The notes beneath the pieces were generated by a model that worked only from the letters and a program-made list of their open reading frames with translations, was not told the origin of the DNA and did no database searches. This document shows positions 33,564 to 45,505 of a stretch of DNA of 64,000 nucleotides, one piece after another. How positions within the stretch are numbered: the first letter of the stretch is position 1; each line of letters begins with the position of its first letter. Made by a program: the position numbers and the translations under genes. The stretch is from Mytilus galloprovincialis (taxonomy: Eukaryota; Mollusca; Bivalvia; Mytilida; Mytilidae): the NCBI RefSeq assembly GCF_965363235.1, contig NC_134841.1, forward strand, positions 61,773,078 through 61,837,077, written 5' to 3'.

Positions 33564-35510
33564 AAATTTAGTTGGAACTTCTGTTTTTAAAACTGTCGTT
33601 TTATGTAAATTTGGAAAGAAAACAAAAATCTCCAAAAAAACGTCACGAAAGCAAAAAAAAATTATTTTTTTTAAACGGATGTATATTTCCATAATGATTA
33701 AGTATTACTACCTTCAATATTGGTCCTATAAACGGAAAACTATATCTTTAATTTGAAAAAAAGTCTTGTATCGTTTATTTTGTTGACTTAGTATATTTAT
33801 CCCATTTGCCGGTAAAGTTGTTATATTGCTACTATTTAAAGGTGGGGAAATTGATAATTTCAAAATTAAAATCGTCTCGTTTGTCATAGATTCTGGAACG
33901 GAAAAGCGCAAGTGATTTAAGATTTGTCACATAATGCAGTCGGAAACCCGGTTGAAATAGAACAAAAGAATCGAAGCTCTTTGTTAGAGAAGGCGATAAA
34001 TGCTTACTGTAATGTTTACTATAGTGACAAAAATTTTAAAAGTTAATAGAAACAAACAAAATTACAATTTTCTTCTCAATTACGAAGTGTTTTATTTTAA
34101 AAATACCATTTGCATAAGTTTTCAATTTATTTAGTACATAGTTAAGCAGAACAATTAGATATCAAGTCGACGACATGGGTATCTATCAAGTTGAATGTAG
34201 AAAATGCAAAACCTCCGATTTTTTAAAAAATTTACCACGGACGGAAAACATATCAATCTTTAGTTCAGTAATTTTCGTGTCTGTCCTTCCATTATGTGAC
34301 TCAAGAAAAAATTTCAAAAAGTGGGTAACAATTGTATCGAAAAAAGAAAATCGATTGCACCTTTTTATGTTAGGGCGTGTTTGAGTTGAATATTTCGTCT
34401 TGATATCGTACAAAGCAAGAATATTTCATACATCGTCTCGCTTCAGATTCTATCATTTTTATATATCAAAGCTACAGGTTGACTTTATAACATAAAAAAA
34501 TCACAGTACTAAAAGAAGAAATATATGGGTCAAGTGAAATACCTATCTAATGAATCACAAAAACAGAGTAGGTGTGTTCGAATAGCTATTTTGTTACTGA
34601 AAGTACTTGACGACAGTCTTTCAAGTTGGATGATAAAAATGCATATCTTCGAAAAATTATAATTGTTTGTGTGTGAAAACTAGGGTTTATAGTCTTCAAC
34701 CACTAAAAAAATCTAGTCTGCCCTTCCACGAAATGTTTAATTAGAATTTTTTTAAATGTTTATGAATTTTCAAAAATTCCACCTGACAACCGATCAGACA
34801 ATAGTTTTAAGTTGAATCAATGCAGACAAGATCATTAACTGATGCTCATTATGTAGTTGATACATTTGTCTTTTAAAATACAACTGACATATAAGGATCG
34901 TAATGGTGCAATGTGGATAAATTTATCGGTTTCCAAGAGCAAAATTGGCAGCGCGTCATCCCTACAATGGCTTCCATTTCTACGATCGTGAAAATGAACT
35001 GGCGTAATGGGGAGATAATTTTGACGAAGTAGAATCCTGACTGAATGGTTGAGGAGCAACAATGAATTAAGATTTAACATGTTTTGAAAAATATATCAAA
35101 TTTTGAGTCCAACTCTAGACAGGATCCAGCCCAACAACTTCAGGAATAAATGAGATTCGAAAATTATAAAGTTAAAACTATGTAGATGCCTGCGGTTTTT
35201 GTGCTGATATCATGATCTAGGGTCGATAAAGGGTCTGATATGAAAAATGCCATGTAAAAATCGATAATTATAAGATGCCTGCATGTTGATTTATATTCAC
35301 AAATAATCTCCTTGTACCGATGATAAAATTTAAAGTCATGTTTTGTCTAGGTTGTGCCATGCACATTTCAGATTCGAGAAATAAAGAAATATTACCAGAG
35401 GAAATGTTTACTATCTGAATACGTATTCATTAATCAAAAAACATGCGCAGGCGATTTCCCTTTGTAAAGTTTATGCGAAAAAAAGTTCGAAATCGATTTT
35501 TATGAAAAGT
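33564..35510. other. Intergenic, no gene seen
   Basis: Several 60-80 codon open frames occur on both strands (33726-33911, 34175-34413, 34835-35080) but none has a domain, splice pattern or partner that supports it. Confidence 0.4.
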
Positions 35511-35944
35511 AGAATCATATTCAAAACAGTGTGGATGTGGATATTTATTGACGACCTAAATTATCCCACTGACTGGGACAGATTAGGTGAACGTTTGTCT
35601 ATAACGATCACTGCTCACTACTCACTTATTATAGAATTTAAACTGTGGGGCCATCAAAGGTTCTTAACGCCTTTAATAATTAAAAAATCGAAAAATTAAT
35701 CAGGAATAACCTATATGTTTTGATTTATATTATTGATGTAAATCAAAACATCGTGGTATTCCTGATTAATTTTTCGAATTACTTTATTAAGGTTTTGAGA
35801 ACCTTTGGTGATCCCACAGTTTAAGTGTCTTTAATAGTACATAGTGAGCCGTTGTCGTTACAGACAAACGTTCACATAATCTGTCCCAGTCAAAGGGATA
35901 ATTTAGGTCGTCAATCAATGGCACACTGTTTTGAATATGATTCT
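35511..35944. repeat. 434-bp fold-back element
   Basis: Arms of more than 200 bp, starting AGAATCATATTCAAAACAGT and ending with its complement, pair along nearly the whole length with scattered mismatches and small indels. The centre is GTTTTGATTTA / TAAATCAAAAC around an 11-bp loop. Non-coding. Confidence 0.88.
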
Positions 35945-36600
35945 ATCATTTTGATGATGTTTTACTGACATAATAACTTTCTAATGCATAATTAATTTTC
36001 TTTATTTTTCACAAAGTAAGTACTTTAAGGTACAACAGTTACTGTAATATACATCATATGCATTTTTTCCTGATTTTTAATTGTTTGTCATATTTATGCC
36101 ATACGCTGGTCTTATCGTCCCTTGTCCTTCGGATATTTTTACTTTTATCCTAACTCACTAAACCACTTTTAACATTTTTTAAAGACACTTTAAAACCCTG
36201 GTTTTGTTCAATCATCCATTCTGTCCGAAAAACTTTCTTACAATTTTGGAATCGTGGAATTTATGTCAAATTTTGTTCTTTTTTTCTTAACTAAAATCAG
36301 ATGAATCTACCATTTGACTTATTAATTTTTTTTTTAAACACTTTGACTGTTGACCATAAAAGAATAATAATAGCGCGTATCAATTAGTCTTATAAGCCAA
36401 ATACATTTAAAGGATGATTCCTAACTTGTTTAGCCTGTTAAGAGTTTGCTGTCAAATACCATTGTCTTTTAGTTCCTACAGCTGAAGATATACAGTTCAA
36501 CCAATGGAAGTTCCATGCAGTTTAATTTTATAACATAGCCATATACATACAATCAACGCTTTCTTGTGTTTTTGGTATTTGGTTAACATTTGAGTAACAA
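35945..36600. other. Intergenic, no gene seen
   Basis: AT-rich sequence between the 434-bp fold-back element and the mussel repeat that precedes gene B. No exon, hairpin or recognisable repeat is supported. Confidence 0.4.
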
Positions 36601-36880
36601 CGTTTCTGTTCAAAAATCTTCAAGTTTGTCTTAGTCGGTTTAGTCGACTTCATTGTTTTACATTTGTCATTATTTCAGGGCCATTAATATCTGCCTATGC
36701 GGTATTGGTTTTGCTCATTGTTGAAGACTATACAGTGACCTTTAATTTTTAACTTCTAAGTCTTTTGGTCTCTGGTGGAGATTTATCATGCCACATCTTC
36801 TTATTTTCATATTCATCAGAAATCTGGTGGATAGTATTCACATCGGCATTCATACCTCATCTCCTTATTTTTATTATGAG
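36600..36880 (+). repeat. Mussel repeat upstream of gene B
   Basis: Copy of the family with GTTTTACATTTGTCATT, CTCATTGTTGAAGAC and CATGCCACATCTTC. Relatives lie at 37590-37735, 38145-38205, 44640-44800, 53410-53470 and 59920-59970. It lies about 240 bp before the gene B start codon. Confidence 0.65.
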
Positions 36881-37120
36881 CCTAGTAACTATCATCTGAA
36901 CTTGTAATATACAAATTAATTTTGTTTAACAGAAGGGTACGTCTATCAATTCTAAACTTATGGGACGTCGTTCGTATTGTTGTTATATAACGTCCAATTG
37001 GAAGACGTCTTTAAATTGTGACGTCGGCCCTTCCCATCGTTCTCTTTTTTCCTTCACAACGACGTGAAAAGAAATACACGCAGAAATTCAGCACTTTTTT
37101 CGCAGAGAAAAATAATAGAA

Positions 37121-37194
37121 ATGGAGGCCACAGATGTCGTAATGACCATATATATTCCAAGGATGTACGGAGTAGGTTATGTGTTTGATGGAAT
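37121..37194 (+). CDS. Gene B exon 1 (start codon)
   Basis: ATG at 37121 in the context AGAAATGG. 74 nt, ends in phase 2 at a consensus GTAAGT donor. Encodes residues 1-24 and part of 25. Confidence 0.8.
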
Positions 37195-40100
37195 GTAAGT
37201 ATTGTTTAAGAAATTTATTAGTCAAAATAAGAAGTAAGATCAGTTTGTTCATGTGGAGCAGGATCTGCTTACCCTTTCACAGCACCTGAGATCACCCCAG
37301 TTTGGGTGGGGTTCGTGTTGCTTATTCTTTAGTTTTCTATGTTGTGTACTTTTTTATTTGTCTTTTTACATTTAAGCCATGGCGTGGTCAGTTTATTTTC
37401 GATTAATGAGTTTGACTGTCCCTCTGGTATCTTTCGTTCCTCTTTTGTGAGTTGTAAATCCTTTGTTTTCGTGAGGGTCGGAAGTTTGTATAATCTTTTT
37501 AACCATAAAAGCTTAACTGGTTTGTTTTTCGTAAACTGTTTCTTTAAATTTTGGCCGTTAGCTTTCTCAACTGTTTAATATTTTCATGTGTGGGCCTTTT
37601 ATAGCCGAACTAACGGTATGATTTTTTCTCATTGTTGAAGGCCCTTACGGTTGTCTATAATTACATCCACTTTATTTTAAATTTGGTGGATAGTTGTTTC
37701 ATTGACAATCATACCACATCCTTATTTTTATATAATGGTCAGGTAACTTAAAAAACAAGATCTACAATTTCGTCAAATCATGTTATAAAATGTTCTAACA
37801 TTTTTTGTTGTAGGTTTGACAAAAAGATTATCAATCAATGTGAAAAGAAGATCAAAGAAATGGAAAAGGAGATAAAAAAACACAATCAAATTTACCAAAA
37901 ATTGCAGGATCAGCAAAAGGTAATAATCACAATTCCAATCAGTCACTACCCCAAATAAATAAATAGATAAAAACGTGAGATCAAATAAAACAGAAAAAGG
38001 AAATTAAACAAAAAGGGGACCCTTTAAAGAGTTACTATGGAAAGAGTAAAATGAAAGATACTGTATACTCATCAAATGACTAGACATCTGTTAAATATTC
38101 TTGTAAAAATGTATGTAAAATTATGGTTTACTTTTATAAATTATTATTTGGATGGAGAGTTGTCTCATTGGCACTCATACCACATCTTCCTATATCTATT
38201 TTAATATAATTATCATTTGAGGCAGTTCTTAGAAATCCTTATTTTTGTAAATTTGAATAAAATAACATTTCAGGTGTGTTGGCTTGCTAACAGAAAAGTT
38301 GCATACAAGTTGGATACTTCAAAGAAGATTAATGATTACATAGTAGAAATAATTGTAAGTGCGCACGAGGAACGCACTACACAAAAAGCAATACATAAAA
38401 TTCAGAAACATCTGCAACAAACATTAAAGCAAGCAAAAAAGACGGAACAAAAGTACCAAGATCTTATGGAACAAGAGTCCAAAATAAGATCATCTGTTAA
38501 AAAGGTAAATACGCAAAACTATGATACAAAGCAGACATAAAAACATTCAATTCATTTGACCAAACAATTGGGAATTATAACAGAATAACATTAACACGTT
38601 AAATGTAGAGAAAGATATTAAACCCCAGCGACCGTTTAAAACACAGAGACACACATAAAATTAGATAATACTTCAAATTCAACAACCGAAAAGGGTATTT
38701 TGACGCCGCTTGATTTTTACTGAACTGCCATTGAAAAATATATGACAGATTTTGGTGCTGATTACATGCAAAGGAAAGTAAACAACTATTTCATTGCAGA
38801 CTACAGGATAAGATCTATAGGACTCATAGTGTAGTAGTTCAAGGTTAAGCAAACATTTTGCACAGATGAACAAAACATTTATTTTCATTCACTATTAACT
38901 TTTTTTCATTGTATTTGTTTAAGCTGGAACAGGACATAGTGAAAATGATTGAAGTCCAAGTGAATGATAGGACACTGACTCCAACACATGTGTAAGTAAT
39001 TTGCATATAAACTAATGTCAGTCATTTTTTTTTTTGTCCGTCAAAATATGTATCTGTTAATCATCGTTGAAGAACAAGAAATATGTAGACGCTTTTAATT
39101 GTATGGTTGCATTACTGTCGCTGGCACAATACGCAAACAATGAAAAAAAATACAGAAAATCAAAAATTTTTCAAAATATGGATAACAAATGTCTGAGTCA
39201 GCAAACAAACAATACACAACAATAGAAAAATTTCTCAAATGCAAGCACTAAATTTGTCAAACATGCTTTACAATGTAAAAATCTCATTAATACGCATTAC
39301 AATATTTTTTATTGCATGAACCCCCTGAGGGGTTCATGCTTATATATTGGCGAGTTTTGGATGTGTCTATGGGCCACTCGATATCTCTCGGCCGGAAGTC
39401 AGAATAAAATTCTCGGAACGTCTCGAAAGTTTTCGGTCATCTATACAGGTATTCACAGGTTGTTATCTACGTCTTTGATATGGTCCCTCGATGGCCCTTG
39501 ACGACGCAATTATATTTGTTTTAAAACGACCACTGTACACTGTGTGTATCTGGGTCAATTATAACGTGTTGTCTCGATAACATGTAAACAAATTATGTTT
39601 GAAGATTTAACCACGGGATACTGTGTATTTCATCATAGACTTACGGGATAGAACATTCTGTTTAAAATGTTAATTTTAGATCGGAAAACAGAAAGATAAT
39701 ATTCTTATCAAAATAATTTAATTCAATCGGAATCAAAGAAATATATAAAAAATATATAATACTTTATTTATGTTTCTGAAGAAACTAACAATGATTGAAA
39801 TCAGAATATTTTCAGAGTTTCAATTAAGAAATAAGTATTTTTTAACCTATAGCTGTACAATGTAACCTATGAGAATGCAACAAGAGTATAAATCTCAATA
39901 ACCGAAAATTATACCATAGCTATCTATGGTATAATTTTCACAATTATACCATGGTTTTGTTGTGTATTATTTTCGAAAGAAAAACAAAGATGGCAAGACC
40001 TGAACGAGGCCGCCTGAATTTTTTAATTGACATATGAACAACAGAGTCAATGTGGGGCCACTAAGCTAAACTGCCCGCTTTGCACCAGCCGATATAAATG

Positions 40101-43100
40101 AATGCCTAGGGTGGGAATCGAACCCACGTACACCAACTCCGTTGTCCCTATATTTTTAAATGAACAAAAAATTGTCAAGAACAAATTTAAAAAAGGTACA
40201 AATGTGTTAAAATTTAATAATCAAATTATACATGAAAATATAAGTTGATTTTCGGTGATTCAGATGTCTACTTAGATTGTAGTCCAATAGCCTCCACTAC
40301 ATGAATATATTGCGTAAAAGGTTTTAAAATTGCTGAGGCAGATTTTTTTGGGGTAAAAGGGAGCGAAAGGCACGCCCTTTTCAAGGAGCTTCATGTATGG
40401 TTGATGCGTAGTCCATTTTTTTTTAAAATAAAGTTGACTTGCTAGACCCCTCCCCCTTTAAAAAATCCTGGATTCTCATCCGATTTGATATAAATCTAAA
40501 CTGTTAACGAGGTTGCTTAAGTAATAACAATTATGTTTGAGAATTAAAAATAGATAGGTTCCTTTAAATGAAGCTGAACATAGGTTTCTTTAAATGAAGC
40601 TGAACATTTTGTTTAAATTTTCTAGAATATACATCACATGCGATTTTAATCGTCGACATTTTGAAATCCTTGTTAATTAATGCGTCACTTGGGCTTCTGG
40701 TACAAATTAAAACGTGGAATTTTTCATCCAAACTCACTAAAAGATTCTTGAGATTCAAATTTCCACAGAATTATAAAATTAATTAACAATAAAAATTTTA
40801 ACATTTCGAACATTTAACATTTTGATAAAATAAAAAAAAATACACTAACCCTTTGCAGTTCAACTTTTAATCTGGGGTTCCGGAAAACTTTTTAAATATC
40901 TCTTGCAGCCATATGCAGAACATCCAATTTCTTTTACCCGTCACCAATGTAGATGTGCATCCATCGCTGTCGAAAAATCTTGTCTTACTGATGTTCCCGC
41001 TGTTTCAGAAGCCCGGGCTTATTTTAGAAAGAAGGCGGAGCTTAATGTGTAAGGTCCAAAAAGGGTAATTTGACTGATTCTTATAAAAGTATTTTTAAAG
41101 TAAACTAACAAACATATATGAAATACACATTTTTTAACAGCAATATATGCGATAGGTTAAAACAGATATTTCATATCTTTTGGATAGTTTTGTGGTGTAT
41201 CGTAAATTATACCATAGCTTTTGTAGAAACCCCTCGGCAACCTCACTCGACTTCGTCTCGTGAGGTTATTGCCGGGGGTTTCAACAAAAGCTATGGTATA
41301 ATTTACGATACACCACAAAACTATCCAAAAGATATGAAATATCTATAACATATGACAAGATACTCTGCTTTGGTATTTTTAAATATTCATTTGTAAAGGA
41401 AACATAAAAATTAAATCCAAATAAATTCTTGCATCCTACAAAAAATGTTTATAATTATTCCATATTGGTATTATTTTAGTAGGTTTCTCTATATGAATTG
41501 GATTTTGAATAAAAAAGCATATTCACCTGAGAAAGTGTTATTCACCGCGCTTAACGTCACGCGCTTTTTCATGCAACGTTATGGTAAAATGTCTCATGTA
41601 AAATTTGTTTTGGTATATATGTTTGTGATTATATACATTTTCTTCTCTCGGAATATGGAATAAAACAATTACTGTCTTTTGCTTCGGTAAATATGGGGTT
41701 TTATTGACTTTTGAAAAACTGATATTCACTTCGGCCGTCGGCCTCAGTGAATATCAGTTTTTTTTCAAAAGTCAATAAAACCGCATATTTACCTCATCAA
41801 AAGACAGTAATTGTATAACATTATCATTATATTTCTACGTTAATTATTTCATACCATTTTAGTATTTAGCCGGGTTTTATGAGTAATTATTATTTATTTA
41901 TTTGTATTATAATATATCCATAAAACGGAAAGTAAAATAAATTTATCAAATATTCAAATTTTAAACGGTCGTGAACAAAAATACTTGTGTGTTTTCAATT
42001 CATAAAGCATGATTTTAAATCCTTGCAGCTCACAACAACCGCAAAAATAATTTACAATAATCACAATAAAATTTAATTACAACCATAATGTTGATTATTT
42101 TATACTGTTTTAGTATGGATTTAGAAGTCTTTACTTATATTTTGTATAGTAATATATTCACATAGTGGAATGTTAGAATTTAAAAGTAGATTCATTCGAT
42201 AAATAAAATGTCCATCCGTAAATATTTGACGTTCGTGTTTATTGATATTATATATATTCAAAAGAATTTGAAAAAAAAATTACTGACCGGAACGTTAGTT
42301 TATTATAAAATTTTAATTCAATTTTTGTTTGTTTGTTTTAATAGTTTAACCTTATAGCATCTACATATTTGTACTATGGTACGGTTTTGAAAATTGTATT
42401 CATTGTGTTGACCAACTATCCTACACGTCTTGATTAATTCACATTATAGATCACATTTCAAAAGCACACTATCGGTTTGCGTTCTCACAAATTCCGGATA
42501 AAATGTTAATGAATCCTGAGTCAAAACATTCAGTTTAGGCCGTTTGACATTCGAATTCAACTATTAGATTAAGATATGTGATGACGCAAATGTGTATTTT
42601 TTTCCTGAGCTTTCTATTTACTATTTCGTGCGCTAAAATACTACTTGCATGCACTACTATTAAATTCACTCGTGAAAGCTTTTTTTCGTTTTTGTTATCT
42701 AAATTCAGGACACGGCAGAAAGAGCTTTACATATGACTTTCAAGCACGATCATTACTAACGGTATTCTAACCTCGAGTTGTTTCTCTTTTGTTTCTTTTT
42801 TGAGTCACTGTCCTATTATAAACTTTGACCTTTTCGAAAAGCTAAGGATTGTCTACCCAAGGAATAGATTCCTTAACTTTGTAATGTATTTAGCCTTTTG
42901 ACTTTTTTCATTCGAGCGTCACTGATGCTTTTTTTGTAGACTTAACTCGTGTCTGGCGTACATCATTTTAAATCTGGTATCTTTATATATCTACATACCT
43001 TTTTATATATTTTTTTTTAAAGTGTGCACAGGTTTATAAACTTCTGAATTAAGAAATTCTTCGGCAAAACTAAGTTTCCCTGTAGAATGTTTGAATTGAT

Positions 43101-44460
43101 TTAAGTAAAATCAGGAAATCCTTAAAGTTTGAGATGTTTTATGAGACCAAAATAAGTCTCTTCATAAGAGGTCCCAATCAATTGCATGCCACAGGTTTCA
43201 CCGCATACAACATCTAACATGAGTAAAGACAGCTTCAAATACGAGTCGGATATGATAGATAAAATAAATGCATCCTGAATTACAGATTATAAAGCAAACT
43301 GAGTGCATAAAATATTGCGATAGGTTTGTGCAATTTGCATAAGTCATCTGGTTAGTAGGATTGCCAAAGGGTTATAATCGAAAAAGAAAAAATATGTGCA
43401 TTCCCAAGTGATAAATATAATAGTCGAGCTTTAAAATAGCTATTCAAATAGAAGCTGTAAATATATACTTTCAACTGGCTTCTTCTTTTCACAGTCAATT
43501 ATTTCAGTTCAAAAGCAAACACAAATTCAGCAACAATCTTTTGGTGACCCGGCAGTCAGCGGTCTTAGGTTCATGTATTGCTTTTCTTTTTTTAAAGAAA
43601 GCAACTTGTTTCATTTCAGTAATAGTAGTATACACACAATCATACCAATACAAACTGTTGTGCAAAGAATGAGTAGCAAATACCAGTTTACCATGCCTCG
43701 GGTAAGTTTATTTACTAAATTCTTGAATTCTTGAGCATTTGGCATGAAACTGGATGTAGAGTGTTTCAAGGGCTTTTAGAAAAAGGTTGACTGTTGATAT
43801 CGGAGTCGGTATTAGATTAAGTCAATGATAAAATTACCCGATTTAAGATTTTTCAAATCGAATTCATACACATTTCTCGGTAGTAATTTGTTATTTCCGT
43901 ATGAATCTTTTATAAAATAAAATCATACCAATGTGTGGTTTGTATAGAAAATAATATAGAAACACTTTAACAGACAATATAAATACTGACCTGATTGTTA
44001 ATCCGCCATCTTTGGATGGCAGTGAATTGAATTACGATCATAAACTTTACCCCAGTGAGATTTGACAGTTACGTTTGTAAGCTTATATAACAGATTTAAC
44101 GACAACTTGCAATATTAATTGATTGTTGTGCTTCCTAACTGTCCAGTAGAAACCATTACAGACGTATTGACGACCATACACTATTAACGAATAGCAAGGT
44201 TTGACAGAGTTGTTTGACCGGGATAAAAAGCAAAAATAAAGGTCCACCTCTCTGAAATTAAATAATAACATATTGGCTAAAGGCGCACAATTTCAATAAT
44301 TAAATATATTATTAAAGTTAAACAATATGCTTTTGTATTTTTAGAGTCTTCATTTATATTTTACATTTTTTTAATTCATTTTCAGGAGTTTAATGAAAGG
44401 AATGGATGTAATGCAAGGTTGCCTGATTTTGAACTAATCAAGCGTGAATTCCGTAGATAA
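37121..44460 (+). CDS. Gene B: unrecognised 211-residue coiled-coil protein
   Basis: Six exons with GT-AG introns and matching phases: 37121-37194, 37814-37919, 38274-38504, 38924-38991, 43620-43701 and 44386-44460 (ATG to TAA, 211 residues). Residues 1-25 (MEATDVVMTIYIPRMYG...) form a short non-charged head. Residues about 26-150 are rich in Lys, Glu and Gln with regular hydrophobic spacing, as in a coiled coil. Residues about 150-211 form a polar, mostly uncharged tail that turns basic at the very end (KREFRR). There is no signal peptide or transmembrane segment, so the protein is probably intracellular. I do not recognise the family. AATAAA at 44526-44531 is a likely polyadenylation signal. 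The gene sits between the Ig genes but nothing in its sequence ties it to them. Confidence 0.8.
37255..37735 (+). repeat. Mussel repeats in gene B intron 1
   Basis: A copy of the GAGCAGGATCTGCTTACCC ... GCCATGGCG family at 37255-37450, followed by a fragment with CATTGTTGAAGGCCCTTACG at 37590-37735. A short frame inside (37339-37578) belongs to the repeat, not to the gene. Confidence 0.7.
37814..37919 (+). CDS. Gene B exon 2
   Basis: Acceptor TTTTTTGTTGTAG, donor GTAATA; 106 nt ending in phase 0. Encodes residues 25-60 (MFDKKIINQCEKKIKEME...), the start of the coiled coil. Confidence 0.82.
38274..38504 (+). CDS. Gene B exon 3
   Basis: Acceptor AACATTTCAG, donor GTAAAT; 231 nt, phase 0 to 0. 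Encodes residues 61-137, including HKIQKHLQQTLKQAKKTEQK, the main coiled-coil segment. Confidence 0.85.
38924..38991 (+). CDS. Gene B exon 4
   Basis: Acceptor TTTGTTTAAG, donor GTAAGT; 68 nt, phase 0 to 2. Encodes LEQDIVKMIEVQVNDRTLTP and THV. Confidence 0.8.
39314..39339. repeat. Perfect small hairpin
   Basis: GCATGAACCCC - CTGA - GGGGTTCATGC, perfect 11-bp arms, in gene B intron 4. A terminator reading makes no sense in this eukaryotic setting. Confidence 0.8.
39904..39939. repeat. Perfect hairpin with ATTATACCATAG arms
   Basis: GAAAATTATACCATAG - CTAT - CTATGGTATAATTTTC. The arm motif AATTATACCAT recurs at about 39942 and again within the fold-back at 41164-41344. Confidence 0.8.
40050..40145 (-). 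repeat. tRNA-like repeat remnant
   Basis: On the minus strand GTGGGTTCGATTCCCACCC is a textbook T-arm with B-box, and TTTAGCTTAGTGG nearby resembles an A-box, but the A-box lies after the B-box and no cloverleaf can be formed. I read it as a tRNA-derived SINE piece or pseudogene. Confidence 0.5.
41164..41344. repeat. 181-bp fold-back with TCG...CTC loop
   Basis: Arms of about 84 bp start AGATATTTCATATC and pair almost perfectly. The apex is AACCTCAC-TCGACTTCGTCTC-GTGAGGTT. The intermediate stem carries CCCCTCGGCAA / TTGCCGGGGG. Lies in gene B intron 4. Confidence 0.88.
41665..41814. repeat. 150-bp fold-back with TCG...CTC loop
   Basis: Arms start ACAATTACTGTCTTTTG and pair with few mismatches. 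The apex is GATATTCACT-TCGGCCGTCGGCCTC-AGTGAATATC. Only 320 bp from the previous fold-back, with unrelated arm sequence. Confidence 0.88.
41815..43610. other. Rest of gene B intron 4
   Basis: AT-rich; a decayed GAGCGTCACTGATGC repeat copy lies at about 42835-42975. No exon found. Confidence 0.45.
43620..43701 (+). CDS. Gene B exon 5
   Basis: Acceptor TTTCATTTCAG, donor GTAAGT; 82 nt, phase 2 to 0. Encodes NSSIHTIIPIQTVVQRMSSK and YQFTMPR. It is separated from exon 4 by a 4.6 kb intron full of hairpins. Confidence 0.78.
44386..44460 (+). CDS. Gene B exon 6 (stop)
   Basis: Acceptor TTCATTTTCAG; 75 nt ending at TAA. Encodes EFNERNGCNARLPDFELI and KREFRR. Confidence 0.78.
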   Translation, partial: EFNERNGCNARLPDFELIKREFRR

Positions 44461-44639
44461 AAACATATTCAATATAACGTTTTGTAAATCACTTGTAGTG
44501 GTTGTTTTATTTCATGTTTTTATAGAATAAACTTTAACATATTTTTAGAATTTGTCATTTCACATTTAGCATGTATATGTTCAGCTAATCGAGAGAAAAA
44601 ACATGCACACATGTTAGTTTTCTCGTTCGAATTGTTTTT

Positions 44640-45400
44640 CATCTGTCATTTCGAGGTCTTTAATAGCTGATTATGCCTAATGGACACAACTCATTGTTGA
44701 AGACCGTACGGTGCCCTATAGATGCTAATTTCTGTGTCAAATGGTCTTTTGTTGAGAGTTGTCTTATTGGCAATCATACCATATCTTCTTTTTTATAAAC
44801 GAGAGAATTCACGCAGCCTAAATCTTGAGGCAAAGAAAAATGACTCATTTACCAAAAACACAAAGAAAGTCCACAAAAAAAGACACATTCACAAAAGGTT
44901 GAGCAACAAGTGACGAACCGAGGAACTCGATTAGGTATACTTATTGTTCCTCTTGTAACAACCATCACGAAAAACCATAAAAAATCTATGAATAAATAAT
45001 TCGTGACTCACGTCCCTATTTTTTAACAAATATTTAAACCTTTGGTACATATTATCTGTTCTACCCTAGAGAATGGAAATATCACTTTATTAATTTCATG
45101 TGTCCGAAGCGTCGTTATTGTTTTACTTTCATCCTTAATTTTATAGACAAATATATAAAAGCCAATGAAGAATGCGACACAAACACGTGAAGAGATATAT
45201 GAACAAAAGGGATCTTAGAGAAATGGCCAAATTTAACTATACTTTGTCGAAGAGAGTGAGAATCTAATTTCATTATAATTTCGGAATTTACGTAGGATTA
45301 AGTTAAGTTAAAAGATAAAAAATTTTTGTTGTCAGCAACGTAGCACAAATATATATCAGAGTTAATGATACACTCTGGGGGCTATAAGTTCACAAGCACG
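44640..45400. other. Intergenic after gene B
   Basis: A mussel repeat copy (GAGAGTTGTCTTATTGGCAA) lies at about 44640-44800; the rest holds nothing I can support. Confidence 0.5.
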
Positions 45401-45505
45401 GATATCGAACCATGGCAAGTGGAAGTGAATTCATTTCTCTGTCGGTTTATTCTAGGGGTGTAACACAGTACATACAGATCAAACCATTATCGACGAAGAT
45501 AAAAA

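Noticed and set aside
34835-35080. 81-codon minus-strand frame
   Set aside because: No domain, no splice partner, and leucine-rich bias expected from AT-rich DNA.
39314-39339. Rho-independent terminator
   Set aside because: The hairpin shape fits, but this is an intron of a eukaryotic gene and bacterial termination does not apply.
40050-40145. tRNA gene on the minus strand
   Set aside because: The T-arm is good but the D-arm and anticodon arm cannot be placed in order, so only a tRNA-like remnant is called.
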